Origin: Panopea generosa
Taxonomy: Eukaryota; Mollusca; Bivalvia; Adapedonta; Hiatellidae
Assembly (NCBI GenBank): GCA_029582155.1
Contig: CM055899.1
Coordinates: 82,526,556-82,590,555 of the forward strand
DNA length: 64,000 nucleotides
Direction of reading: 5' to 3'
Shown here: piece after piece, positions 12,312-24,402 of the stretch
Layout of the letters: every line of letters begins with the position of its first letter
Numbering within the stretch: position 1 is the stretch's first letter
Translations under genes and position numbers: made by a program
The notes under the pieces: model-generated
What the model was told of the DNA's origin: nothing
The model's database searches: none
Seen by the model: only the letters and a program-made list of their open reading frames with translations

Positions 12312-12480
12312 GTCCATTAAATTCAGTCGTTAGCGCGTTTCTCACTCTCATTCAAATAGGAACGTTATTAGTTATTTGCGAAGAGGGATGTACTCAGTAC
12401 CAGTTTATCTTTCAGGATTGCAAGAGAGAGTAGGTAGGTTAACTGATCGTCAGTTAGCCCACAATGGCATCAAATGACGC
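12312..12480 (+). mobile_element. SINE-like element (degenerate)
   Basis: The left part has a D-arm-like CAGTCGTTAGCGCG and a weak B-box-like ATTCAAATAGG. The right part (12413-12480), containing GAGAGTAGGTAGGTT and CAGTTAGCCC, matches 41681-41748 over about 70 bp in the same orientation. A tRNA-like head joined to a shared body suggests a tRNA-derived SINE family. Head and ends are poorly conserved. Confidence 0.4.
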
Positions 12481-14220
12481 TAGATACAAATAAAACACCA
12501 TGACATTGTTGGTCATGATATAATGTGATATATGTATGTAATTCAGCCTGCGTATCAAATTGATACATTCGTGGACAAAAGGAAAGAAATAACCTTCGCG
12601 TTAATCAATTGGTATAGACGTTATAAAAGTGTTCCGTTGACATCAATCGTAATCTGCTATTGAAATTGTTGCTTTGTAAAAATACGTCTTACATTATGTT
12701 TGCTTTACACAAAAATATAGATTAATTGTATATGTTAATAACATTTTCATAAATGATTGTCTTAACACCAGTTCTGTTAAATATTTCTGCTTATAAGATA
12801 CAAAAAAATGAGTATGGTAAGTTAAGTTTCATTTTATTTTGTACGTGAAGTAGTACTGTAACAAAATAAGTTTGTTTACGTGATCTGAATATCAGTGTCA
12901 GCTAATAACAACGTATCTACATTGTATACAAATACAAATACATTTGTATAGCACAAATATGTGTCGTAAGCACAATACTCTGTTGCGCTTCACACGATTA
13001 CATAAACTTATATTCACAGTCCTACAACAATAATGCACATAAAAACTTTACAGTCATATCATTTAGTTATAAAAAATATTAAACAAATGAGTTTTCGCCT
13101 AAATATACTTTCACTGGTTACACAATTGAGATATTTTGGAAGTCCATTCGACCACTTTGGGACAACAACAGTAAATGATCTGTCTGCCATTTTAATTATT
13201 GTTCTTGGAACGATATTTTTACATATTATTTTTGGTTTAAAGTTTGTTATTTTGATGTTGATTTTATCAAAATCCGTTTAGTAATGAGTAGTTTAGTATC
13301 AATGTAAAGGGATTTATTATTGAAAACTAGTCATAGTTTACCTTTAGCCTTTTTTGTATATTTATAAATATACGACATCGGATGATAATTGAATTCCATG
13401 ATTTTTTTGAGTTAAAAATGTGCTTTGTGTATTTCTTGTATAAATAAACGAGTAAAATTTGAATTCAGGGTCATTTGACAAATGCCAGCATTGCAAGGTC
13501 GTTGTGGCGAAATTTCCACATAAACTGACCATTACAAGCGACATTTCTGGGTATGTTGATTTTATATTATGTTTTCTAGAAGTTTAATAAGCTAAATGTC
13601 CGATAGCTATATTTCGACAGAATCATATCTAAGTAACTTTGTGTATACATTGTTGATATATATTTTTACTAGAATTAGACAAATTTAATTTCATATCCGC
13701 AGTATTGAGAGTTGCCGAGGATCTTGGAACGTAAGTTGAAATGGTTGTATTGTGTTTATAAATAAGTATTGGAAATTGGTATTATTTGGGGTTGAAACGT
13801 AACTAAAATATATTTTATTTTGTTTTTATATTTTTTGTATTAACGAGACATTTGATATATTTATCATAAATCTACTTCATATACTACGGACACAAATCAC
13901 ACAAAATAATATATATACAATTTTGATTTTATCATATTTACAACATTTACGTGTATCACATTGTAATGCATGATCACCAGGAGATATATTTGCTTTAATA
14001 ATAGTATATTTGTGAATTAATACATAAAATCAGAAAATTTCAATTTGTGACAAAAAAAAAACTGTAACGTCTGCATCCCTGGTATATATTCTTCCAAGAA
14101 GATAAATATAATGTTACACATTCACCTGCTGTAATACCGAGGTACTATATAAAATGAAAAAAAATTGGTCATTTAGGAAAGATATACACGGAAATGCAAC
14201 ATCCGTCCCCGTAACGTCCA
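12481..14220. other. AT-rich unique DNA
   Basis: An 82-codon open frame at 13033-13281 is rich in Ile/Leu but has no homologous partner or signals; I take it as chance. Nothing else is supported. Confidence 0.45.
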
Positions 14221-14223
14221 CCC

Positions 14224-14254
<31 letters not shown>

Positions 14255-14258
14255 ACAC
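14221..14258 (+). repeat. Compound microsatellite (C)20(AC)9
   Basis: A 20-C tract followed directly by nine AC units. The same compound arrangement recurs at 25186-25216. Such tracts are prone to slippage and C/G structures and may be mis-sized in assemblies. Confidence 0.95.
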
Positions 14259-15101
14259 CGCCGTCCCCTACTGCATATATATATATTCAATTATTTTAAT
14301 TTGTAGAATCAATTTCGCTTTTTTTTCAATGTATTAAGTTTTTTTATATTTGCAGTGTGCAACCAAGATATGAATAATTTATCCCAAAAAAAATGAACAA
14401 AAATTAAGAGATTTTGTTTAATGTCACTCTAATATAGGGGATGAAAGTTACAAAAAGGGGACGGACGTTACATAATTTCTTACCATTGGTACTGACACCC
14501 TAAATAACTGAAAATGTTTAAATTAAGTTATTGTCCAAAATACTATGCAATATATAACATACATCCTATCTTAAACCCTGGGGGTCATAAAACCTGTTGT
14601 GAATTATGTAAATTGGGGTACAATATGCATGTTTTTTTCTCATTACCACATGGCGTGACCATAGAGGTGGTGAATTATGAAAGTTCAGCAGGATGCCAGT
14701 AGCTGGTCAGTAGCATACATTTTGTGCAATATGCCTGTAGGCAAATATATTCCATATGACACTATCCATCAAAGGTTAAACAATCATATTTGTCCAGGTA
14801 ACTAGTATACTTGGTAACGATGTCATATGGGCTAGTTATAGGTAAAATACACAATATAATAAAACAAAAAAAACAGTGCAAGTTATGCAAATATTAAAAA
14901 TACCACTCAACATCGCTTAATCTAGATTTACTAAAAAGGGTAGCAAACAGTGCAAACCTTGATAACACGGTTTTGTTGTGCAGGCTGATCTAGGTCTACA
15001 TTGACACTTACCGCAATATTATTTTTGTTTTTCTTTATCAAGCAGAGGGTTATTTTCATATTTTACAAATTCAATTATGCTTGCTTTTGTAATGACTGCT
15101 G
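14259..15101. other. AT-rich unique DNA
   Basis: Nothing recognisable; a 62-codon frame at 14514-14702 has no supporting evidence. Confidence 0.45.
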
Positions 15102-15182
15102 GGCCCGATTAGCTCAGTCGTTAGTGCGTCTAAATATTAATTAATGGGTCACGAGTTTGAATCCCCACTGGTCACAATCTCC
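15102..15182 (+). mobile_element. tRNA-like SINE head
   Basis: GGCCCGATTAGCTCAGTCG gives a good A-box and D-arm, and CGAGTTTGAATCC at 15152-15164 a good B-box/T-arm. The anticodon-arm region (TAAATATTAATTAATGG) is AT-degenerate and cannot form a proper stem, and the acceptor ends do not pair well. This is a tRNA pseudogene or SINE head, not a functional tRNA. Confidence 0.6.
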
Positions 15183-16757
15183 GTGATGGTTGATATACAT
15201 ATTGTGTCTTATTATCATTCGTCTCTTATATAAAAAGAGACTAATAAATGTTCATTTTTAGGTTAGTTCTTTATTTCAATGTTAGTTTTATATAGGTTAA
15301 ACAAGCAAAACCTATTTTTAAGAAAAGATAAAATTGTGGTTAGATTTGTTTCATGCGATGAGATGCGTAAACAATTGCATAAAGGTACATTTTTGAAAAT
15401 GATGCTTATATATTTATTCAGGTATCTCAGATGAATACATTTATTCTTTTTTAAGACTTAAACACGAAAAAAAAGCATATTCCGTCTGTTTGGAAATAAG
15501 GAAGGCCGTACAATTTTTTCCAGACTGTCGACATTTGAGATGGAGGATAGTTGGGTTTTCTTCATCAGTTGTCTGTGGGTATTTGCCATTTTAATCCTTA
15601 TTAACTCCGATTAATCCTAAACTGCCACTGTCCGGCGGCATTTTAATTGAACTGAAATAAAAGTCCTTAAACAATAAAATTAAGTCACTAATAAATAGTT
15701 GATGAGTAAAAACATAAAATTAAAAACATATTATGAAACACGTACAGTATAATTACACGGGAATGTTCGTTTCTGTGTTGAAACTAGGCTACTACAACTA
15801 GTACAAAACAGCCTCAGAGACGGAGTTTTAAACTTATTACTCGTCTTTATATATCTATAATAAATTATGTTCTAAAAACAAATTAATTAATTTCTTCTGC
15901 AAGAATAACTTTTCTTAATAATTTACACTTATATACTAGACACACAAACCATTTTACATTATGCTAACACTAGTCACTAACAACAGTTACTGTAATAAAA
16001 CTCACAATAAAAAGGTAATCATGGTCAACAACCACATCATTTCTTAAGTTCATCATTGATACTAGCAAACTCTCTAAAATTAAACTTTATTAAACTGCTT
16101 TAATCAATATTTGTGTTGTAAATGTATGAAAATTCAATTTACTTACGTGAAATCTACATTGTTTCGGCAGCGACCGCGGTGAAACGACTTCCCCTGAGCT
16201 CATAGCGAAGAGGTCAATTGTTCTTTTCCAGATATCTTGACAAATTATTGTTAGGAATATAATATTTGTATTTATAGTGTTCCGTCTTCAAACGTGAGGA
16301 CGTTGAAATTTTTGCAGAAAAAATAAAGAATATAATTTAAATCTATTAAATACGTATTAATACCCATCAATTAATAAATTTTGAAATTGCAACGTTACCT
16401 TTCACAACTGATATATATTGCTCCTACAATTTAATAACTATGCTTTTGCTAAAGATATTGGTCTATATAGTGGTTTTATGTTTAATCTTGAATTAATAAA
16501 CAAAAGTATTATATAAATCGTTGAAAAAAAACTGCGACTTTTTTTTTAAACTTTACCGTTTTCCATTTGTTAAAAGAAATGACAGCAAAGGGGTGTAAGT
16601 TATCAATTATGTTTTATTTACTAAAAAAATGATAAATTTCAACAAAATATTGTTGTCATCCATGTTGCAAAAGATAATGTATCTAAAAAATTATTATGCT
16701 ATTTACAGACATTCGTAAAGATAGTGACACGATATTCATAATAGTTAAACAGAATGA
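15183..16757. other. AT-rich unique DNA where a LINE reverse transcriptase would be expected
   Basis: This lies immediately downstream (minus-strand sense) of the LINE endonuclease at 16.76-17.76 kb. I see no reverse transcriptase motif in any frame, so the downstream part of that LINE appears deleted. Confidence 0.4.
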
Positions 16758-17756
16758 TTATACAGTCAGCTGTTTAGTTGCGTGTAAGCTATTTGAAACA
16801 AGCTGAATCGCTATTCTAAAAATTTGCTTATGTGCACTCTTACTGATTGAAAACTGTGTTCGTTTTTCTATTAGATTCTGGAGCTGTGTTTCGCTATTCC
16901 CATTTGTAATATCAGATAGTGTGTCATGGCCAAACGTTCTGCGTACTGTGCTGTAGAAATTATTCCTTTGGTCATTTTTCAAATTGTGATTCATAAGCAT
17001 GTGCATATTTGCATCGACAAAGATAGTGCCACAGAGTGACGGAGACACAGTTGGAACACCTTGTTCTACCCATAACCAACTCACGTGAAATGTATGACGC
17101 AGACTTTCGTGATATGTTACGCATTCCTATATTATGTCCTTTCAATTGATGTGTGCAAACTGCGAAATCTTTTAAAACAGTCATCACATTGCATTCGTGT
17201 GAACAATACCGATGGGCCGCTGTATATAGACAGCTGGTCGAGAGAGGTTAAGCCATTCCTATTTGCATATTTGGTCAAGTGCTCGCCTCTGTAAGAAGTT
17301 GGCTATCTGTGAAGATTATTTCGCCATTCATATCCCCAAGTAAACCGATCACCCCAAATTCAGAATTAGAATTACATATTGCTTGCACTGTGTTAATATA
17401 TTTGCTATACAAATCTTTGTCATAGCTATAAGAAGGTTAATACATGCAAAGAACGAATAATTTCTTGTTCAACTGACTAGTTAGTTCAATAACAATGATA
17501 CGCTCATCTGCAATTTTGTTCATTTCCCTATTCAAAAATTAAAGGCATTTTTATATAATATGTAGACACTGCATTTGCCACATGACAAAGAACCGTATAT
17601 GTCGTAATTTGTATCACAGCTTATAATGACCTGATACGAACTGTCTATAGTGTTCACAAAACATTTGAAGTGCTCGTAACATTTATGTACCGTTATGAGC
17701 GCAATGTCTATATGTTCGTGCTCTAGCAGTTTTGCTAAGCTGACCGCTGGGGACAT
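16758..17756 (-). pseudogene. LINE ORF2 N-terminus: APE-type endonuclease, broken
   Basis: The frame begins MSPAVSLAKLLEHEHIDIAL at 17756; DIALIT-x-HK is the usual second block, with the catalytic Glu of LITEHK replaced by Val here (ITVHK). CGKCSVYILYK corresponds to the GKGGVAILY block. After a small frame change the frame 17522-17290 has a TAA in place of a sense codon after LCMY, then LLGDMNGE at about 17320-17340, the GD-x-N catalytic block. A last frame (17084-16758) reads on without recognisable RT. The apurinic-type endonuclease nicks target DNA for target-primed reverse transcription. Missing Glu, stops and loss of RT show that this copy is dead. Confidence 0.62.
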
Positions 17757-18479
17757 ACCAGGCCAATAACCGAAAGACGTCTTTGTGTGTGACTATTTAG
17801 TTTCATTATTTTTATAATGCACATACTGGTAATTTAGTCGACATTAACCCAGTACTGTGTAACACCATGTACGGAGGTAGTGATTAAAAAATCACAAGAC
17901 AAACAATTTAATATAATTCTACAACAAATGCGTGATAGTAGAGTGTTAAGTTTCTACATCTTAATATACATATAATTCCATAACTTGCGTTACCGTATAG
18001 TAGATAATTAAGTCAGGCCCTTAAGTCTGGATAGTTCAACAATCCTAACTTCCCCAGCACCCCACTAATTCTCTTAATCCCACTAACCGCCGTTCCTAAC
18101 CCCACATACTAAACTCGGAACTCTCCTAAGATTCTAAACTCCAGAACTCTTACAAGAGAACTCTCAACTGCCCTCTGACAGAGTAACATGTACTCTTATA
18201 TCTCGTCTCAGAGTTCCCTGACGAAACATCAAAACGCTACAGCGATCTAACCTTTACTATCCAGTTAGGTAATTCGCCGATCATGTATTCGGTGGTTATA
18301 TTGGGTATAACACCTGGGGTGTTACAACTGTTTAAACTGTAAATTGCTTTCATAATCATTGATACCGTTATAATTTTGATCCACTTAGTATTCGCTACGG
18401 TCCAATGCAAAATTGTGACGGTCATAACCACGATTACCGTCACACTGGCCGTTATAATAGTCATTTCGCACTTAGTGTT

Positions 18480-19945
18480 GATAACTGGTCCAGGACGTTC
18501 GTGGTAGCCATTCGCGACAGCGCATTAACCGTGGCCAAAATCCATGTTCCTACGGTAAATTAATATTGTACTGATAAAATGGGACAGTCACTTTTACAGC
18601 TAAATCGCCAGCTTATCTGGTAAGTAACGATATGTCTACCGGCGTCGCTCTGCGTTCTTCCAGGTACTCGCAGAGACATTGTTTCATTGATATGGATGCA
18701 TTTCTCTTGAATTCAGTTAAGCCGTTTCAACGTTTCTGACTGGGCCGATAATTCTATCGGGTGTATGCTATTTTTCCTAGTTCTCAGCGACTCACTGCTC
18801 CTGCATCCGGTCGTTTTACTTTGGCTACTGGGAGGCTGATTCTTCAGAAACATATTTAACACTGTATTCAACAATGACCCGTTGGGCTTTGCCGCGAACA
18901 AACCTCCGGGTGCTGCTGCTGAGGAATAACTTGCCTTTTTGTTCCGATGGTTGCTTTTTAACACTATCGACATACGAATGTTTGTTTTCGGTGGTTAAAT
19001 CTACTATTATCGAGTCTATCATGTAATCATTAGATTTTTAGGGGATCGAGTTTGTTTTGTGATAAGTTGTGGATACAAAACTTCTGAGTACTTCCATTTA
19101 GTTATTGACGGTCTTGTCTGCAATAACAGAGACCTGTAGCTTATTCTGTTGAGGAAACACAGTCGATAGTTCATCAACACTATCTTAAACTTCCAATACA
19201 CTTCGTTACGTAGTAGCTGACATATACAATTTCACATCTGGTATGATTTTGTCAATTATTTGGTTAATTATTTCTGCACTTGAATTTACAGCTTCGTATA
19301 TTTTACTCTTCAATAGTTTCATTTTGCCTTCAATGCGTACATTTTCTTCTTTAATCGTGTCTACCTGTCTTTGAAGTATTTCTGTTGTTTTTCTGTCTGG
19401 CTGTTGCTCCTTTTGTATTTGGACGTATCTATTAAATCTAACATTTTTGATCTGCTAAATATCGCTCCTATTTCCGAGTCATCACCGTTTAAAAAGTTTG
19501 CTAGGGGCATATTGCAAAACAAAGGGCGCGTCGATGCAAGATATCTCTGTATGACATTATATCAGACTCAGATCCGTCAGTGAGTATTATCAATAAACAA
19601 ATATCTTGGTATGTTGAGAACTTTGCGATAAAGTATGCAACTAGGTTGCGTTCCCGGAATTTGAAACATGACGTTTTGGGTGCTGTTAAGATGATCTCTT
19701 TGCTCAGCTTTACACATATTTAGATTTGTGCTAAATTTGTCCGCTAAATACAGTTTCACACGTGTCTCGTCAGTTTTGGTATTGAAACCCGGTGTTAAAC
19801 GGGCCGCAGAATATAACTGTGGGCTATTGTCAAATGCCTGATATAGACCAGCTGTCGGTTGTAAATTAGTGTACATCGTCTGTTCAATAATGTCAACGGG
19901 TTCTGCAGGACTGTAGTAATACACTGACTGCATCAGGTCAACCAT
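18480..19945 (-). pseudogene. LINE ORF1 (coiled coil and RRM-like domain), frame-broken
   Basis: The likely start is a Met at 19945; the first ~100 codons (MVDLMQSVYYYSP onward) are open. After a frame break, 19455-19210 is open and reads as a strongly heptad-like, charged helix (ILQRQVDTIKEENVRIEGK), a coiled coil as in ORF1 trimerisation domains. A Ser/Lys-rich stretch follows (19022-18713). The C-terminal block at 18660-18480 reads VDISLLT ... AGDLAVKVTV ... GFWPRLMRCREWLPR, matching the RRM-like fold with an FWP-x4-C-[KR]-x-W signature also present in the LINE at 27.3 kb. By family knowledge ORF1 is an RNA-binding chaperone. Several frameshifts and stops make it a pseudogene. Confidence 0.6.
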
Positions 19946-19999
19946 TGCTTTATTGTTGTGAACAATAACGGTTAATCAAGCAAGTGGTGAGCACCATAA

Positions 20000-21294
20000 C
20001 GGTCAATGCCGATGCGATGTAAAGAATAATCAAGCGTGACCTTTTTAGTCAAGGTGGAATTTTTACTTTAAATATTTAGACAAAGGAAAAATCAGAAAAA
20101 AATAATTATCTATTCATAAGATTACGACCTAAGGAGTCAGTTTTTGTGATGTTTAATAAAATACACTTAACTCATCATTTTAGTCCATTTTATTTTAGAA
20201 ATTACACAATTATCACAGAATTCTAACTTTTTTCCGAGAGCCTTAATTACAACAACATGTTCTTTTCACGCATGCGCCGTTAAGAAGATATCTTACAAGC
20301 TGTTCATACTTTAACTTCATTTGTTTTACTACAATTAATATTTCGTGACTAACAATAAGAATATGTAATTATAATTACACACATATGAAACGACTTAATG
20401 AAACAAACAGCATTACAAATACCAATGCTTGTCTAATATTTTTTATTTAGTGATAGCTGCGTATAAGCTTTACTTATTACTGGAATGATTATACGGGTAT
20501 ATTTATATTTTTCCCTAAGAGCATTTGTTTACTTGAACCGTTGTTAACAGAAATCGGATGCCAACTCTCTCTGTTTTAGATGACTTGTTGTTGGTTTATC
20601 TAGTGTATTATCTACCTATGACTTTGTTTAATCTCCAAACAATATATGGTATAATTTCTGATCTATACAATTTATATTCCTTATCTAATTACATTTTAAT
20701 TACAAAATTACGTTTTGAATGTAGTCAAAATTTCGAATGTCATTTATCTTCATAACCCTTTGAAATATTGATATTGAAAGGTTATACGTGAATTATTAAG
20801 TGCAGTTATTAGCAACAAATAATTGTGTACAAAACGAGAAGGAGTATCCATTACGAAATTGAAAATCTTCTGTTCAGAAATATTGATGCTTTTTATTTTT
20901 GTCAAAGAACTCTCATTATGGAAATGAACATGTGAAAAATGCATTTGAAACCATTAGCAGTGATTACGTTTTGTTGTTTATATTTGTAACATAATTGCTA
21001 CATCCCTTCATAAAAGCGTTACAGAATAATAAAAACACGTTTTGAGATTGCAGTGCATGTTTGCAACAGCTCTAACATTACAATACTTGTGGGAACGAAG
21101 TTTTACATTATTTGAGTTGCTGATAATGACTTGATGTAAAGAAGACTTTGTATTCATTTTTTACAATTCAGAACTCAGGATCATCAGTGACTGCACTTTG
21201 GAATTAAACACTTGGAAGGCTGCTCAATAAATGTAATCCAAATGAATATAGTCTAGTCTATATACTCATTAAATACTGACTAATAAATAAATGC
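20000..21294. other. AT-rich DNA with one NRF1-like palindrome
   Basis: Mostly featureless. At 20267-20278 CACGCATGCGCC contains the NRF1-like core GCGCATGCG, about 320 bp upstream of the start of the minus-strand LINE ORF1. It could be a remnant of that LINE's 5' UTR promoter. This is inference from a single motif. Confidence 0.3.
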
Positions 21295-22175
21295 CATGCG
21301 ATCACATAAAGAAATCAAGACAGACAGAATAGAGAGTCGGTTTTATAAGGGATAATATATTTATACAACGTCTCTTGCGGTTTTATTCTGGTTTCATACT
21401 GCAAATCCATGTAAATCTAATTTCTAAAGAACACATTGTCAAACATAATAAAAACAGTGGAACAAAGAACAGAGCACTTTCGGGATTGGACAAAGTCAAT
21501 CGGTCATACAGACTATCTCTTCAAAACTATCATTGTTTTGGCAACATTTCTTTGTATCTCTGAAACCAAGCGTTGTTTTTTTAAAATAGCAACAGTAATG
21601 AACAAAAAAAAATTGTGAACATTTCATTTTAACGTTTTCTATTATAATCACATAGAGATTATTCTGAATGCATCAAGGCAACACAAAACAAAAAACATCT
21701 GTAAATATGTATAACAGTACATTTCAGCTACATATGATTAACACATGTTACATTGTAACGTTAATTCTATATAATTAAATAGACGCATGTCTGAGAAATA
21801 TCTATGCTGTGCCATCATGAATGAAAAATTACATAAATAAATCTCGAGCAGCTAAAGCAGTGTGGGAATTGACGTTACCTGTACTAGCTTTTGATTCTTG
21901 CACTTGAAAGATCCTTTTCAAAAGGGTTAATGGTGGTTCATATTTTGGTAGAGTAAAAGTTTTCATAACATATTTTGCAATAATATATGCATGTATTTAT
22001 AAACATTTGAGGACTTCTTATTTAAAATATTTCTAGAGCGCCATTGCAATATCATTGTAAAAGCAAGTCGGTCAACCTTGTTATATACGTGTGCATTGTT
22101 ATGAAAATAAAGCTATAGTTATAACCTTATTTAAAATTATGTTAAAGAACCGATATAAACAAAATAAAGACATTT
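21295..22175 (+). repeat. Interspersed repeat family A, copy 3
   Basis: Aligns with 10915-12250 in the same orientation, lacking several hundred bases in the middle and right. The block around 21540-21640 corresponds to the Cys-rich minus-strand frame of copy 2 (here MKCSQFFFVHYCCYF...KKCCQNND...IVC). It ends a few tens of bases before the 24-bp satellite array. Confidence 0.6.
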
Positions 22176-22250
22176 CGAAATTCAAACTGACGCTAAAATG
22201 GCTCGTTTCAACACCGACTAAATAATTTATCACCACTCATATATATCTTA

Positions 22251-23065
22251 ATGTACAGATTTTAGTGTTAGCCAATGTACAGAGTTAAGTGTTAACCAAT
22301 GTACAGTGTTTAGTGTTAGCAAATGTACAGAGTTTAGTGTTAGCGAATGTAAAAAGATTAATGTTAGCGAATGTACAGAGTTTAGTGTTAGCCAATGTAC
22401 AGAGTTAAGTGTTAGCCAATGTACAGAGTTTAGTGTTAGTCAATATACAGAGTTTAGTGTTAGCTTATGTACAGAGTTTAGTGTTAACTTATATATATAT
22501 TTTAATGTTAGCTGATGTACAGAATTAAGTGTTAACTAATGTTCTGAGTTTAGTGTTAGCTAATGTACATAATTTAGTGTTAGCTTATGAACGGTGTTTA
22601 GTATAAGCCAATGTACAAAGATTAATGTTAGCAAATGTAAAGAGTTTAGTAGTGTTAACTAATGTACAGAGTTAAGTGTTAGCTAATGTACAGAGTTTAG
22701 TGTTAGCCAATGTACAGAGTTTAGTGTGAGCTAATGTATAGGGTTTAGTTTTAGCCAATGCACAGAGTTTATTGTTAGCAAATGTAAAGGCTTTAGTGTT
22801 AGCTGATGTACAGATTTTAGTTTTAGCAAATATCCTGAGTTTAGTGTTAGCTAACGCACAGAGTTTAGTGTAAGCTATGAAATGAGTTAAGTGTTAGCCA
22901 ATGTACAGAATTAAGTGTTAGCTAATGTTCATATTTTAGTGTTAGGTAATGTTCTGAGTTTAGTGAGTGTTAGCAAATGTACAGAATTTAACTAATGTAC
23001 AGAATTAAGTATTAGACAATGTACAGAATTTAGTGTTAGCCAATGTACAGAGTTATGTGATAGCT
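22251..23065 (+). repeat. 24-bp satellite array, left block (~34 units)
   Basis: Head-to-tail 24-bp units with core AATGTACAGAGTTTAGTGTT followed by AGCC/AGCT. Because 24 is divisible by three, short stretches translate as an eight-residue repeat (for example FSVSQCTE at 22306-22515); there is no start, signal or conservation to suggest a gene. The same satellite in the same orientation occurs at 28235-29105. Confidence 0.92.
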
Positions 23066-23068
23066 AGC

Positions 23069-23119
23069 TAGGTCGGTCGGTCGGTCGGTCGGTCGGTGGG
23101 TTAGGTAGGTAGGTAGGTC
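23069..23119 (+). repeat. (GGTC)n and (GGTA)n microsatellite
   Basis: About seven GGTC units, a GGTGGGTTA joint, then four GGTA units, directly at the right edge of the left 24-bp satellite block. Confidence 0.95.
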
Positions 23120-23245
23120 ACATATAAATACACACATACATATTAATAACATGCAAAACTATACACTTGTTCAATAACTAGTTGTACCCACTGATTAAGT
23201 CTTGACGAGAAGTAACACAAGATTCAAACTCGGAACAACTTAAAC

Positions 23246-23510
23246 TTGTATCAAAATACCAATACGTGTAAGTACACTAGTAAGCATACAAAATCGAAAG
23301 TCATGAGACAGTTTGTACCCAGTAAACGATATTGTACCAAAATACCAATACATGTAAGTACACTAGTAATCATACAAAATCGAAAGTCATAAGACAGTTT
23401 GTACCCAGTAATCGATCTTGTACCAAAATACCAATACATGTAAGTACACTAGTAAGCATACAAAAGCGAAAGCCATTAGACAGTTTGTACCCTGTAATCG
23501 ATCTTGTCGA
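23246..23510 (+). repeat. 86-bp tandem repeat, 3 copies
   Basis: Spacing of CAAAATACCAATAC is exactly 86 bp between 23252, 23338 and 23424. Copies differ by only a few substitutions, so this is a fairly recent local duplication. Short open frames on both strands are by-products. Confidence 0.9.
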
Positions 23511-24402
23511 AACAAACCACAAGGCTCGAATTAGGTATATAATGGACTGGTAATGAAAAACATATTAAAATAAATGATCTCAAGACACTTTTCTTTGGTT
23601 GATTTAAGCACAATGCGTAGACTAGCTGCATAATTAATTTTTTACTGTTGGAATATAATACCATACGTCACCTTTATTTAAATTTACGTACTTACATGAT
23701 TAGTTTATGGCATGCTTTTACAGCAGCTAACATAATTGTTTCACTATTATCAGCACTTTGGTGATAATGTCCGATCAAAAGGTCTATAATTTGATAGGAA
23801 GGTGATTGACTTGTTAATCTATTAAAGCACTGTACGCTTATATGTCCAATAAAAACTACCAATAAACGTTCATTTTACGCACAAAACAATATTTAATGTA
23901 TCATAAGTTTGTCAACCTTATAGGTACAGTTTTTATATATATCGGCTGCATGATAGGAAAGGAGTTTGCATATTATCTTAACCGCACTGAAGCAATACAT
24001 TTTCACAGACGGGTACTTACGACTGAGCCTCCAGAGAATACATTGGCCTTGAAAGCCAAAGGTGGAGAAGCATTGCTAAATCGATAATGTTTGACACATT
24101 TTTTCATTATTTTTGTTCATATTTAATTATATGGCATTGAAGTACTGACTTCCACGTGTCTTTTTTACGGAAAACTAGCAAAATGTATGAATTCCTTTAT
24201 ATAACTAAAGAGCCCATATTTATGCAGTATTCTAAATATGTCGGGCACCAAACCTAAACATTGTCTCTCATTGCAATAAGCATACCTGACCAGCCTGTGG
24301 GAAAATATCTGTATAGTAAAGTAGTTTATATATATATGTGTGTATATATTTTATGCAGAATGGATGGTAACGCTCAAGTACCAGTACATTGGTTGGATTT
24401 AG
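23511..24402. other. AT-rich DNA downstream of the LINE 3' break
   Basis: No LINE homology is visible below 24,400 on the minus strand and no other feature is recognised. A Cys-poor frame at 23896-24087 has no supporting evidence. Confidence 0.4.

Larger units (their letters stand above)
16758..19990 (-). mobile_element. Decayed LINE: ORF1 plus endonuclease, no visible RT
   Basis: Read on the minus strand from about 19,945 downward, the order is an ORF1-like protein (N-terminal part, coiled coil, RRM-like C-terminus with an FWP-x-L-x2-C-R-x-W block) and then an ORF2 endonuclease. The reverse transcriptase that should follow below 16,758 was not found. LINEs usually lose their 5' end, so this 3'-deleted state points to a later deletion or recombination. 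Frameshifts and stops are spread throughout. Confidence 0.65.

Noticed and set aside
15102-15182. Functional tRNA gene
   Set aside because: A- and B-boxes are good but the anticodon arm cannot pair and the acceptor ends do not match.
22306-22515. FSVSQCTE repeat peptide
   Set aside because: Product of the 24-bp satellite, whose period is divisible by three; frames end within a few units.
24000-24090. tRNA-like anticodon stem (TTGGCCTTGAAAGCCAA)
   Set aside because: A stem can be drawn but no A-box or B-box is at the right distance on either strand.
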